NCBI GenBank assembly: GCA_910588065.1
Contig: CAJUPZ010000011.1
Location: 1-64,000, forward strand
Length of the DNA stretch: 64,000 nucleotides
DNA from: an uncultured Muribaculaceae bacterium
GTDB lineage: Bacteria; Bacteroidota; Bacteroidia; Bacteroidales; Muribaculaceae
Direction of reading: 5' to 3'
The position numbers and the translations under genes are program-made. The stretch's first letter is position 1. Each line of letters starts with the position of its first letter. Positions 48,517 through 56,716 of this stretch are shown here, piece after piece. The notes under the pieces are model-generated. The model did no database searches. It was given only the letters and a program-made list of their open reading frames with translations, and was not told where the DNA came from.

Positions 48517-49908
48517 TCAGGCGTTGCCGAACTTGTATGTAAAACCGAGGCTGAATATCTCCTTGAACTGCAATTTGCGCCATTTCTGATTGTAGCGCGG
48601 AGTAGAGGAGTCGTAGCGGGCGTGGGCGAAAATCTGGGTTGAGAGGTAGCGGTTGACATTGAAGGAGATAGTGTGTTCCCAATCGCCCTGAAAGAGGTCG
48701 TAGTCGGAGAAGAGGAACAAGCGCGATTTATAGTCGATATTGTAGGTCACTTTCCAGTTGAGATTGTACTCCACGCTGCTACCGTATTTGCTCACGCCGT
48801 GGTGGCCGGGCTTGATATCGTAGTTCTGCTCGTTCATGCGGCCGTCGTAGCATGTGCGCAGCTGCCATGAGAGCGGAGCTATGGATGCGTTGAAATTGAA
48901 GGTTTTGCGCTTGTTGGTGTATTCGTATGTCATACCGATACCGAGGTTGAGCTCGCCGGGCGACATGAATGCCGAGCGCAGGGTGTTGGAGTTAGCCTTA
49001 TAGCTGTTCAGCACCTGGGTTTTGAACTGGAGGTTTGCCGAGTAGTACCAGCGTTTTATCGCTTTGTAACCGAAGGTGCTTATTATCTGGAAAAGATCCT
49101 CGCTGATGTTGTATGAGCGCACCGTGTCATCCGGGGCGCTGTTAACGCCGAGTTTGTAGGACACTGTTGTTTCAAACAGCAGCTTGGGATGGAGCTTCTG
49201 GTTGAGCTTCACATTGTAAATGAGGTTTACTATTGCCAGGAGTGAGCGGTTGCCACCCTGATACCAGTTTGGCGATATGTATGACTGGCTGAACTGGGCT
49301 GACGCGGAGAAATTCTGAATCCAGTTTATCTTCTGTATATCAAGGAGGTTGTTGACATCGGAATTCTGTGTGCTCACCTGCTCTTCAAGCACAATGCGGG
49401 TGGTCACGGGGTCTACAAAAGCGTTGTAGTGGGCAGGTGGCTCGGGCAGGTTCGCCACATTCATGGTCACTTTGTCGGGGTAGTTCATCCAGTAGTTCTG
49501 CCTCGCGCGGTTGTAGGCGAGGTAGCCGAAGTTTATGTCGTCAATCCATTCGAAAGCGTGCTTGCCGATCGGGCCTCTGTCTGTGGGGATTAGCTGCAGA
49601 GAGTCGAGATACTGCCACCCTTCGTATATCATCGGAGTGCCGTATGTTGCGAGCGGGATAGAGTGGATTACCCGCGGCGGCTCGGGCATCACGGTGTCCG
49701 GCTCAATGTTCATGGAGTCAAGGAGACATACATCATCGGCAATCTCTTCGTCAAACCAGGGTAGAATCACCATTGTGTCGCGCTGGGTCTTGACGCTGCT
49801 TTTCTTTGGCAGCCGCATAAGATCCACAGGAATCTGTGCGGAAGCAATGATTGGTGACAGCAGAATTACAGCGATAATGCCCGGTACGAGGTAAAGTCCT
49901 TTTCTCAT
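48517..49908 (-). CDS. DUF3078 outer-membrane-type protein
   Basis: A 463-residue protein with a signal peptide (residues 1–24, ending ASA). A loop-rich N-terminal region with NYWMNYPDKVTMNVANLP is followed by about 260 residues of amphipathic strands (SQSYISPNWYQGGNRSLLAI, LLFETTVSYKLGVNSAP) ending in SLGFTYKFGNA, consistent with a beta-barrel of the DUF3078 family. SPNWYQGG is the segment I use to recognise the family. Function unknown; it leads a three-gene operon. Confidence 0.82.
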   Translation of the reverse strand: MRKGLYLVPGIIAVILLSPIIASAQIPVDLMRLPKKSSVKTQRDTMVILPWFDEEIADDVCLLDSMNIEPDTVMPEPPRVIHSIPLATYGTPMIYEGWQYLDSLQLIPTDRGPIGKHAFEWIDDINFGYLAYNRARQNYWMNYPDKVTMNVANLPEPPAHYNAFVDPVTTRIVLEEQVSTQNSDVNNLLDIQKINWIQNFSASAQFSQSYISPNWYQGGNRSLLAIVNLIYNVKLNQKLHPKLLFETTVSYKLGVNSAPDDTVRSYNISEDLFQIISTFGYKAIKRWYYSANLQFKTQVLNSYKANSNTLRSAFMSPGELNLGIGMTYEYTNKRKTFNFNASIAPLSWQLRTCYDGRMNEQNYDIKPGHHGVSKYGSSVEYNLNWKVTYNIDYKSRLFLFSDYDLFQGDWEHTISFNVNRYLSTQIFAHARYDSSTPRYNQKWRKLQFKEIFSLGFTYKFGNA

Positions 49909-49939
49909 GTGATAGGTGGTCGGTTGTTAACGTGAGTTA

Positions 49940-49973
49940 CAAAATTACATAAAAAATCGGGAATAGATGCAAA
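49940..49973 (-). promoter_or_regulatory. Promoter of the DUF3078 operon
   Basis: On the minus strand TTTG (49973–49970), a 22-nt spacer and TAATTTTG (49947–49940). The spacer is 1–2 nt longer than ideal. The -33 box sits at the edge of the ilvC terminator hairpin. Confidence 0.5.
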
Positions 49974-50011
49974 AAACCGGGGCAATGCCTGTAAAAGCAT
50001 TGCCCCGGTTT
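49966..50011 (-). terminator. Intrinsic terminator after ilvC
   Basis: A 15-bp perfect stem (49974–49988 with 49997–50011) and 8-nt loop, followed on the minus strand by TTT and GCATC. It ends the ilv operon. Confidence 0.85.
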
Positions 50012-50037
50012 ACCAATCAAGAGGAAAAATCGTTTTT

Positions 50038-51081
50038 TCAGTTGTTTTCCGGACGGAGCTTGCGTACTGTCACGGCTGTCTGCCACATCTCGCTCTCGCG
50101 CATATCCCGGAGCTCTTTCTCAAGCTTCTCGCGATAGTCGGGCTGCGAGTTTGAGTCGATTGAAATCTGAGCTTCGTTGCCGCATTTCACACTTGCGTAA
50201 AGCTTCTCGACCACCGGCTTGATGGCGTCGTGGAACGGACCCATCCAGTCGAGGGCGCCGCGCTGGGCAGTGGTGGAACAGTTTGCATACATCCAGTCCA
50301 TGCCTTTTTCGGCGAAAAGCGGCATGAGTGACTGAGTGAGCTCCTCAACAGTTTCATTGAATGCCTCGGAGGGAGTGTGTCCGTTTTCGCGCAGCACCTC
50401 GTACTGGGCGAGGAGGAGTCCCTGGATGGCACCCATGAGCGAGCCGCGCTCGCCGGTGAGGTCAGAGGTGGCCTCGCGCTGGAAGGTTGTTTCAAACAGG
50501 TAGCCGGAGCCGATGCCGATGCCGAGAGCGATGGTGCGGTCAACAGCTCTGCCTGTGTAGTCCTGATAAATGGCGAAGCTTGAGTTGAGTCCGCGTCCTT
50601 CGAGGAACATTGTGCGCAGTGAGGTGCCTGAGCCTTTGGGGGCCACCATTATTACATCAATGTCGGTGGGAGGCACAACGCCTGTGCGGTCGCTCCATGT
50701 GATTGCGAAGCCGTGGGAGAAGTATAGCGCTTTGCCGGCGGTGAGGTATTTCTTTATGTCGGGCCACACAGACATCACGGCGGCGTCGCTGAGCAGACAC
50801 ATGATGATTGTCGCTTTGTCGCATGCCTCCTCGATGCCGAAGAGGGTCTGTCCGGGCACCCATCCGTCAGCTACAGCTTTGTCGAAGGTTTTGCCGGGGC
50901 GTTGTCCCACAATTACGTTGAAACCGTTGTCGCGCAGGTTCATGCTCTGGCCGGGGCCTTGCACGCCGTAGCCGATAACGGCTATTGTTTCGTCTTTAAG
51001 TATCTCGCGGGCTTTTTCCAAGGGAAATTCCTCGCGTGTGATGACGGTTTCTTCAACGCCGCCAAAGTTCAGTTTTGCCAT
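50038..51081 (-). CDS. ilvC: Ketol-acid reductoisomerase (NADP+)
   Basis: A 347-residue enzyme converting acetolactate (or acetohydroxybutyrate) to the dihydroxy acid, step two of valine/isoleucine synthesis. The N-terminal cofactor fold has AVIGYGVQGPGQSMNLRDNG; the C-terminal knotted domain has DLTGERGSLMGAIQGLLLAQ and FNETVEELTQSLMPL, with acidic Mg2+ ligands. Length is that of the class I (short) form. It has its own promoter 30–60 bp upstream and a strong terminator downstream, so it may be expressed apart from the rest of the operon. Confidence 0.96.
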   Translation of the reverse strand: MAKLNFGGVEETVITREEFPLEKAREILKDETIAVIGYGVQGPGQSMNLRDNGFNVIVGQRPGKTFDKAVADGWVPGQTLFGIEEACDKATIIMCLLSDAAVMSVWPDIKKYLTAGKALYFSHGFAITWSDRTGVVPPTDIDVIMVAPKGSGTSLRTMFLEGRGLNSSFAIYQDYTGRAVDRTIALGIGIGSGYLFETTFQREATSDLTGERGSLMGAIQGLLLAQYEVLRENGHTPSEAFNETVEELTQSLMPLFAEKGMDWMYANCSTTAQRGALDWMGPFHDAIKPVVEKLYASVKCGNEAQISIDSNSQPDYREKLEKELRDMRESEMWQTAVTVRKLRPENN

Positions 51082-51110
51082 AAGATTGCTTATTTTGTTA
51101 TAATTTGTTG

Positions 51111-51142
51111 CAAAGATAGTGTTTTTAGTTATAATCCGGCAA
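51111..51142 (-). promoter_or_regulatory. Internal promoter of ilvC
   Basis: On the minus strand TTG (51142–51140), a 21-nt spacer and TATCTTTG (51118–51111). It lies in the 80-bp gap after the thioesterase gene. Confidence 0.6.
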
Positions 51143-51161
51143 TAAAACGCTGCTAAAATGA

Positions 51162-51890
51162 TTAACGTTCAATTAAAATGAGTTTTGCCGCGCAACATTC
51201 CTCTCCGGCGGGGTTGCGTATCACCGCTTCGAGGGTCCGGTCTGCCAGTGAGGATTCGATGGTGAGATTTTCGTCAAATAGGCATTCCCGCGCAAAAGAA
51301 ATGTCAAAGCGTCCGGGCAGAGCTTTGTCAAGGTCGTTGAGCGACAGGCAGTTCACGGCCAGCTCCACATATCGTGCGGTAGTGAGGTGGCGGTTTGAGT
51401 CGATGTCGCACACCTGCACCTGATAGTTGCGCACCGTATTCAGCTCGCTGAACCGGAGTTTTGCCGGCGGGTCGATAGGGCAGTGGCGGTCGCTGCTCAT
51501 CTCAACGAGGGTGGTGAAGGTGGTGAGGTCTACCGGGCGACGGGTGGCAATGTCGATGCCGACCCATACAGTGCGGGCATAGCCGAGCACTTCGCCGCCG
51601 GGGGTGGTGAATTCGAAGTTTCGGGTTGAGAAGTGGCGGTTTGTGGCCTCTACCCAAGTTACGACATTGTAGGATTCGCCCACGCGGGGCATTCTGTTCA
51701 TCTGTGTGCACAGGCGGCTGAGCACCCATGCGCTGCCGTCGGCCAGCAGTCTGTCGTAGCCGAAGCCGAGGAGATTTGCGTGGCCGGTTGCGGCGTCGAT
51801 AATCTGGCGCACAAGCGATTGCAGCGGCAGCTCCATCTGCGCGTTGCAGTCGGCGGCGGTGAGAGTGTGTGTTTCGGAGTACAGTTTCAT
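51162..51890 (-). CDS. Acyl-ACP thioesterase
   Basis: A 242-residue double hot-dog protein of the FatA/FatB-like acyl-ACP thioesterase family. The first hot-dog has LPLQSLVRQIIDAATGHANL and MPRVGESYNVVTWVEATNRH; the second has VCDIDSNRHLTTARYVEL with the Asn and His expected in the active site. It should release free fatty acid from acyl carrier protein in the cytoplasm. Its place between ilvN (6 bp upstream) and ilvC is the odd point: a lipid enzyme inside an amino acid operon. Confidence 0.88.
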   Translation of the reverse strand: MKLYSETHTLTAADCNAQMELPLQSLVRQIIDAATGHANLLGFGYDRLLADGSAWVLSRLCTQMNRMPRVGESYNVVTWVEATNRHFSTRNFEFTTPGGEVLGYARTVWVGIDIATRRPVDLTTFTTLVEMSSDRHCPIDPPAKLRFSELNTVRNYQVQVCDIDSNRHLTTARYVELAVNCLSLNDLDKALPGRFDISFARECLFDENLTIESSLADRTLEAVIRNPAGEECCAAKLILIER

Positions 51891-51896
51891 CGGGTG

Positions 51897-52451
51897 TCAG
51901 TTTTCAATTCTGCGGCGGCGGTCCTCCTGCTCGGCGAGGAATTTGTCGACAAGCTCCTGCGGGCTTTTGGTGATGGCCACTCGTCCGCTGCGCACAAACT
52001 GGCGTATGTCGTAGTGCTTGAGCTCCTCAAACAGAGCCTGGGTTTCGTCGAAGTGTCCGGTTTTCTCTATGATGGTGTTGTCGCGTGAAATCTCGAGAAT
52101 GCGGGCGTTGTGGCGGCGAATTATCTCCTCGAGGTTCTCCTCGTCGAGCAGCCTGGCGGTGGGCACTTTGTACAGCGCCACCTCCTGGTACACAATCTCA
52201 TCGTCGGTGTATAGGAACGCTTTGAGCACATCGATGCGTTTTTCGATAATTTTTATGACTTTTTCCATCGTCGCGCGGTCGCTGTAGCAGGTCATGGTGG
52301 TTTTGTGCACACCGGGGATGGAGCACTGGCTCGCGCTCACGCTCTCTATGTTCAGACACCGGCGGGTGAAGATGATGGAGAGCTGGTTGAGGAGGCCGAC
52401 ATGGTTTTCGGCAAATACGGCTATGGTGAAAAGAGTGTTGTTATTTTCCAT
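51897..52451 (-). CDS. ilvN: Acetolactate synthase, small regulatory subunit
   Basis: A 184-residue protein from MENNNTLFTIAVFAENHVGLLNQLS; the longer frame to 52511 has no homology and sits inside ilvB. An N-terminal ACT domain (NIESVSASQCSIPGVHKTTM) binds valine and feeds back on the catalytic subunit. The C-terminal part ends with RSGRVAITKSPQELV. It overlaps the ilvB stop by 11 bp, tying its translation to that of its partner. Confidence 0.94.
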   Translation of the reverse strand: MENNNTLFTIAVFAENHVGLLNQLSIIFTRRCLNIESVSASQCSIPGVHKTTMTCYSDRATMEKVIKIIEKRIDVLKAFLYTDDEIVYQEVALYKVPTARLLDEENLEEIIRRHNARILEISRDNTIIEKTGHFDETQALFEELKHYDIRQFVRSGRVAITKSPQELVDKFLAEQEDRRRRIEN

Positions 52452-54180
52452 TTTCGGGCATAGAGAAGATGTCGTTTTCTTCGTTGATGATAATATGATC
52501 CACCGCGGCACCGTTGGGTGTCATCGGGAAAACCATGTCGCGCTCGTCGATTCTCACATTGAGCAGGAACGCTCCGGGGTGTTCGATCATGCGGCGTATG
52601 GCACCGTCGAGGTCACACCGGTGCTGCACGCTTTCGTTTGCAATGCCGTAAGCGTTGGCTATTGTGTTGAAGTCGGGGTTGATCATGGGTGTCTGGCTGA
52701 AGCGGTTGCTGTAGAACATCGCCTGCCACTGGCGCACATTGCCGAGGTAGTCGTTGTTGAGCACAATCATTTTCACGGCTGTGCCATACTGCATTATTGT
52801 GCCGAGCTCCTGCATGGTCATCTGGAAGCCGCCGTCGCCGGCGAAGTAGCACACGTTTCTGTGAGGGGCAGCCATTTTTGCTCCTATCGCCGCGGGGAGT
52901 CCGAATCCCATTGTGCCGAGACCGCCGCTTGTGATGATGCTTCGCGGGGCGGAGTATCTGAAGTAGCGGGCGGAGAGCATTTGGTTCTGTCCCACATCGG
53001 TGACAAGTACGGGGTCGGCGCCTGCCGCGAGCGACACTTTGAGCGCCACCTCGCCCATGTGGGGCGGCGCCATCGGGTCGGAGCCGCCGATAGCGTCTGC
53101 GATAACTTCCTTCTGTTCAACGCCGTTGGCAATATCGAAGCTGTCGAGCCAAGCGGAGTGCTCCGCCTCCCTCACCATCGGCAGCAGTCCTTCGAGCGCT
53201 TTGCGGGCATCGCCGTGGATTGTTGCGTCGGTGCGTATGTTTTTGTCAAATTCGGAAGCGTCGATGTCGATGTGGACAATCTTGGCCTGAGGCGCGTAGC
53301 CTGAGGTTTCACCTGTCACACGGTCGTCAAACCTCATGCCTATGGCCACAATGAGGTCGGCGCGGTTTGTGTTGAAATTCGGGTCGATGTTGCCGTGCAT
53401 ACCGAGCATACCTTTGTACAGCGGGTGTCCGCTGGGCATTGTCGAGAGGCCGAGCAGGGTAGAGGCCACAGGTATGTTGGCTTTCTCGGCGAGCTGGCGC
53501 AGCGCCTCCTCGGCTCCGGATATCATCACGCCGTGGCCGGAGAGAATCATCGGGCGCTTTGCGGCGTTGATAAGGTCGGCAACCCGCCGCAGGTCAGCCT
53601 CATGGATGTCGGGCGAGGGGATATATGAGCGTATGAAGTTGCATTTGTGGTAGGGGCGCCACTCGGTGAGGTCATTCTGCGCGTTTTTGGCAAAGTCGAG
53701 CACAACTGGCCCGGGGCGGCCGGTATTGGCTATGTGGAAAGCTTTGGCAAGCGCCTCCTCGATATCCTCGGCGCGGCGGATCTGGTATGCCCACTTGGTG
53801 ATGGGCTGTGTTATACCCACAACATCGGTCTCCTGAAAGGCATCGCTGCCGAGGAGTGACGAAAACACCTGGCCGGTGATCACCACAAGCGGGGTGCTGT
53901 CCATCATCGCGTCGCTTAGGCCGGTGATGACATTGGTGGCGGCGGGTCCCGAGGTGACGATCACCACTCCCGTGCGCCCGCTCACCCTTGCGTAGCCCTG
54001 GGCGGCATGGATTGCTCCCTGCTCGTGGCGTGTGAGCACGTGGGTGATGCTGTCGGTATAGTCGTAGAGCTTGTCGTACACCGGGATGATTGCGCCTCCG
54101 GGGTAGCCGAACACGCGGTCAACCCCCTCGGCTATCAGTCCGCGGATAAGTATCTCTGCTCCGGAAATTTTTTCGCTCAT
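52441..54180 (-). CDS. ilvB: Acetolactate synthase, large catalytic subunit
   Basis: A 579-residue ThDP enzyme making acetolactate or acetohydroxybutyrate from pyruvate. The catalytic Glu lies in VLTRHEQGAIHAAQGYARV (about residue 53). The FAD-binding middle domain contains GMHGNIDPNFNTNRADLIVA. The C-terminal ThDP/Mg2+ motif is GDGGFQMTMQELGTIMQYG with NNDYLGNVRQWQ. Length matches the family. Followed by ilvN with an 11-bp overlap and preceded by ilvD with a 27-bp gap. Confidence 0.96.
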   Translation of the reverse strand: MSEKISGAEILIRGLIAEGVDRVFGYPGGAIIPVYDKLYDYTDSITHVLTRHEQGAIHAAQGYARVSGRTGVVIVTSGPAATNVITGLSDAMMDSTPLVVITGQVFSSLLGSDAFQETDVVGITQPITKWAYQIRRAEDIEEALAKAFHIANTGRPGPVVLDFAKNAQNDLTEWRPYHKCNFIRSYIPSPDIHEADLRRVADLINAAKRPMILSGHGVMISGAEEALRQLAEKANIPVASTLLGLSTMPSGHPLYKGMLGMHGNIDPNFNTNRADLIVAIGMRFDDRVTGETSGYAPQAKIVHIDIDASEFDKNIRTDATIHGDARKALEGLLPMVREAEHSAWLDSFDIANGVEQKEVIADAIGGSDPMAPPHMGEVALKVSLAAGADPVLVTDVGQNQMLSARYFRYSAPRSIITSGGLGTMGFGLPAAIGAKMAAPHRNVCYFAGDGGFQMTMQELGTIMQYGTAVKMIVLNNDYLGNVRQWQAMFYSNRFSQTPMINPDFNTIANAYGIANESVQHRCDLDGAIRRMIEHPGAFLLNVRIDERDMVFPMTPNGAAVDHIIINEENDIFSMPENGK

Positions 54181-54207
54181 ATATAAATAGTTCTAAGTTC
54201 GTGAATA

Positions 54208-56040
54208 TCAGAGTCTCACTCCGCCTTTGTCGGCAGATGTCACTCCTGCTGCGTAAGCTCTGAGAGCTTTTGACACTGTCCGGTCGCGTCCTGCGGGAGT
54301 GAAGGCTTCGCTGCCGCGGGTCATCTCCAGCTCCATTCGGGCTGCGAGCTCCCCGTCGCTGATGCGCACACTGATGCTGCGTCCGGGAATGTCGATGTCA
54401 ATTATGTCGCCGTCGCGCACCAGGCCGATTGCTCCGCCGGCCGCCGCTTCGGGCGATATGTGGCCGATGGACAGGCCGGAGGTGCCTCCGCTGAATCGTC
54501 CGTCGGTAATCAGGGCGCACTCTTTGCCAAGGTGCTTGCTCTTTATGTAGCTTGTGGGGTAGAGCATCTCCTGCATTCCGGGCCCACCTTTGGGCCCCTC
54601 GTAGGTTATCACCACCACGTCTCCGGCTTTCACCTTGTCGCGCAGAATTCCGTCGACGGCTGCCTCCTGCGAGGTAAACACCTTTGCCGGGCCGCTGAAG
54701 CGGAAGATGCTTTCATCCACCCCCGCAGTCTTTACAACACATCCGTCCGCCGCAATGTTCCCTTTCAGCACCGCGAGGCCGCCATCTTTCACGTATGCGT
54801 GGTCGAAATCGCGTATGCATCCGGCGGCTCGGTCGGTGTCGAGGGTGCCGTAGTAGCTCATCTGGCATCCGAGCTCTGTAGTGTGTTTGCCGCCCGGCGC
54901 GCTGCGCCACAGCTCGTCGGCTTCGTCGGTGTAGTCCTTGCCCCCTATCGCCCAGCGGTCGATTGCCTGACCGAGGGTAAGGCCGTCGGCGCGGTGTACA
55001 GTGGTGTCAATCAGGCCGTTGTCGGCGAGAATCTTCATTATGGAAAGTATGCCGCCGGCGCGGTTCACATCCTGGATATGGTAGTGCGAGTTTGGCGCCA
55101 CCTTGCAGAGCACCGGTGTGCGGCGGCTCAGGGCGTCTATGTCGGCCATGGTGAAATCGGCCTCCGCCTCGTGGGCAATTGCCAGCAGGTGCAGCACAGT
55201 GTTAGTGCTTCCGCCCATGGCAATGTCGAGAGTCATTGCGTTGAGCATAGCCTCGCGTGTAGCTATCGAGCGGGGAAGGACGCTCTCATCTCCGTCGCGG
55301 TAATATCTATATGTGTTGGCAACAATCTGCGCTGCCGCCTTCTTGAACAGTTCTCGGCGGTTGATATGGGTTGCAACCACGGTGCCGTTGCCGGGCAGGG
55401 CGAGGCCTATCGCCTCGTTGAGCGAGTTCATCGAGTTGGCGGTGAACATTCCCGAGCATGAGCCGCAGGTGGGGCATCCGTGTTTTTCGAGCAGCGCCAC
55501 GGCATCGTCGCTCACGTTCTCGTCGGCGGCGTCCACCATGATGTCGATGAGGTCAAGGGCTCTGTCGCCGAGCTTGCCGGCCTCCATCGGGCCGCCGCTC
55601 ACAAAAATCGCCGGGATGTTCAGCCTCATGGCCGCCATGAGCATTCCGGGGGTCACTTTGTCGCAGTTGCTGATACACACCATCGCGTCAGCCTTGTGGG
55701 CATTTACCATGTACTCCACCGAGTCGGCGATGAGGTCGCGCGAGGGGAGGGAGTAGAGCATGCCGTCATGTCCCATTGCAATACCGTCGTCAATGGCGAT
55801 GGTGTTGAATTCGGCGGCGAAGCAGCCGAGCTTTTCTATCTCGGCCTTCACGGTCTGGCCTATTTCGTGGAGATGGGTGTGACCGGGCACAAACTGGGTG
55901 AATGAGTTGACGATTGCTATGATAGGTTTGCCAAGCTGCTCCTCTTTCATGCCGTTGGCGCGCCACAATGCTCTTGCTCCGGCCATGCGGCGGCCGGCGG
56001 TGCTGGCGGCTGAGCGCAGCTGATGTTTAAATTCTTCCAT
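54208..56040 (-). CDS. ilvD: Dihydroxy-acid dehydratase
   Basis: A 610-residue Fe–S dehydratase, third step of valine/isoleucine synthesis. Cluster and metal motifs are visible: CISNCDKVTPGMLMAAMRLN, CPTCGSCSGMFTANSMN and GGSTNTVLHLLAIA, then ITDGRFSGGTSGLSIGH near the C-terminus. It is the first gene of the operon ilvD–ilvB–ilvN–thioesterase–ilvC. A long leader of roughly 260 nt separates it from its best promoter. Confidence 0.96.
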   Translation of the reverse strand: MEEFKHQLRSAASTAGRRMAGARALWRANGMKEEQLGKPIIAIVNSFTQFVPGHTHLHEIGQTVKAEIEKLGCFAAEFNTIAIDDGIAMGHDGMLYSLPSRDLIADSVEYMVNAHKADAMVCISNCDKVTPGMLMAAMRLNIPAIFVSGGPMEAGKLGDRALDLIDIMVDAADENVSDDAVALLEKHGCPTCGSCSGMFTANSMNSLNEAIGLALPGNGTVVATHINRRELFKKAAAQIVANTYRYYRDGDESVLPRSIATREAMLNAMTLDIAMGGSTNTVLHLLAIAHEAEADFTMADIDALSRRTPVLCKVAPNSHYHIQDVNRAGGILSIMKILADNGLIDTTVHRADGLTLGQAIDRWAIGGKDYTDEADELWRSAPGGKHTTELGCQMSYYGTLDTDRAAGCIRDFDHAYVKDGGLAVLKGNIAADGCVVKTAGVDESIFRFSGPAKVFTSQEAAVDGILRDKVKAGDVVVITYEGPKGGPGMQEMLYPTSYIKSKHLGKECALITDGRFSGGTSGLSIGHISPEAAAGGAIGLVRDGDIIDIDIPGRSISVRISDGELAARMELEMTRGSEAFTPAGRDRTVSKALRAYAAGVTSADKGGVRL

Positions 56041-56130
56041 ATTGTTTTGACATTCTTAAAAATCCTATGAGCCAGCAGTCTATGCTGCCCGTTGCTGTTG
56101 GCCTCGTACAGAGGGAAAGGAGAGGATACC

Positions 56131-56300
56131 TTACGATAAGTAGTCTTCTGAAATTATTTTATACATCTCTTGCTTCATCAGGGCATTCTGAATACGCTTC
56201 GTCGGTCATTATGGAGTCCCATAACTCCCTCCTCATAATATTCAGCCTGCTCCTCCTGAAGCTGCGATATGATATAAACTAATTTCCGGAGCCTACTTAT
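56131..56300 (-). pseudogene. Possible degraded small ORF in the ilvD leader
   Basis: On the minus strand three overlapping open segments in different frames join into one protein-like acidic helical sequence. Segment A (from about 56300) includes YIISQLQEEQAEYYEE. Segment B (56236–56159) includes ELWDSIMTDEAYSECPDEARD. Segment C ends YKIISEDYLS with a stop at 56133–56131. One extra G near 56230 and one near 56165 would restore a single frame of about 56 codons starting at an ATA. Either a decayed small gene, a sequencing error, or coincidence. The frame is too short and starts with no ATG, so confidence is low. Confidence 0.3.
56213..56228 (-). other. Hairpin in the ilvD leader
   Basis: GGAGT pairs with ACTCC around a 6-nt loop. 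Eight-base complementary arms also lie at 56136–56143 and 56293–56300 (ATAAGTAG/CTACTTAT), which could fold the leader over long range. Confidence 0.35.
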
Positions 56301-56305
56301 GTTCG

Positions 56306-56337
56306 CAAAAGTAAGTGCTAAAATCCCAAAAACCAAA
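56306..56337 (-). promoter_or_regulatory. Promoter upstream of ilvD
   Basis: On the minus strand TTTG (56337–56334), a 20-nt spacer and TACTTTTG (56313–56306): perfect in both boxes and spacing. The start site would be near 56299, leaving a ~260-nt leader before ilvD. It is divergent from the susC promoter. Confidence 0.7.
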
Positions 56338-56539
56338 TATATGCACACATTTTTTAGCTTTGTGCCGTGTACACCTATTTATAATACGCGCGTGCGAGCG
56401 CGATGATTCTGTTAACACATAGAAATTAACAATTTCAGCCTGAAGAAAATGTTATTTTGCAGATATCTGGATATCAGGCATTTACGAATTAGACTTCCCT
56501 TGCTGTTGAGTTAAATTATAGAAAAATGTCTTTTGAATT

Positions 56540-56570
56540 GTTGATATGCCAAAAAATATTAATATCTTTG
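56540..56570 (+). promoter_or_regulatory. Promoter of the susC–susD operon
   Basis: TTG (56541–56543), a 19-nt spacer and TATCTTTG (56563–56570). It leaves about 140 nt of leader before susC. Between 56338 and 56539 is A/T-rich DNA shared by the two divergent promoters; no other feature was seen there. Confidence 0.65.
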
Positions 56571-56716
56571 CAAAATCCTAACAAGTACCCTGGCAGCAGA
56601 GTGCTAAGGGAACACAGTTGTAAATATTACGGCTATTACGTTGGTTTTCAATATGATAGTCGGCTCTCTAAGAGCGAATTGAAGTAAATTCACTATATGT
56701 CTAATTATTTTTTAGT

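Noticed and set aside
48506..48682. Longer start of the 47897–48505 gene
   Set aside because: The extension overlaps the end of the DUF3078 gene in another frame and precedes a good signal peptide at 48505.
56067..56282. A 71-codon plus-strand open frame in the ilvD–susC gap
   Set aside because: It is antisense to the ilvD leader, its hydrophobic Leu-rich end is the complement of Glu/Gln-rich codons on the other strand, and it has no promoter.
56041..56300. A T-box riboswitch controlling the ilv operon
   Set aside because: No T-box sequence or specifier-loop architecture was recognisable, and T-boxes are not typical of Bacteroidetes.
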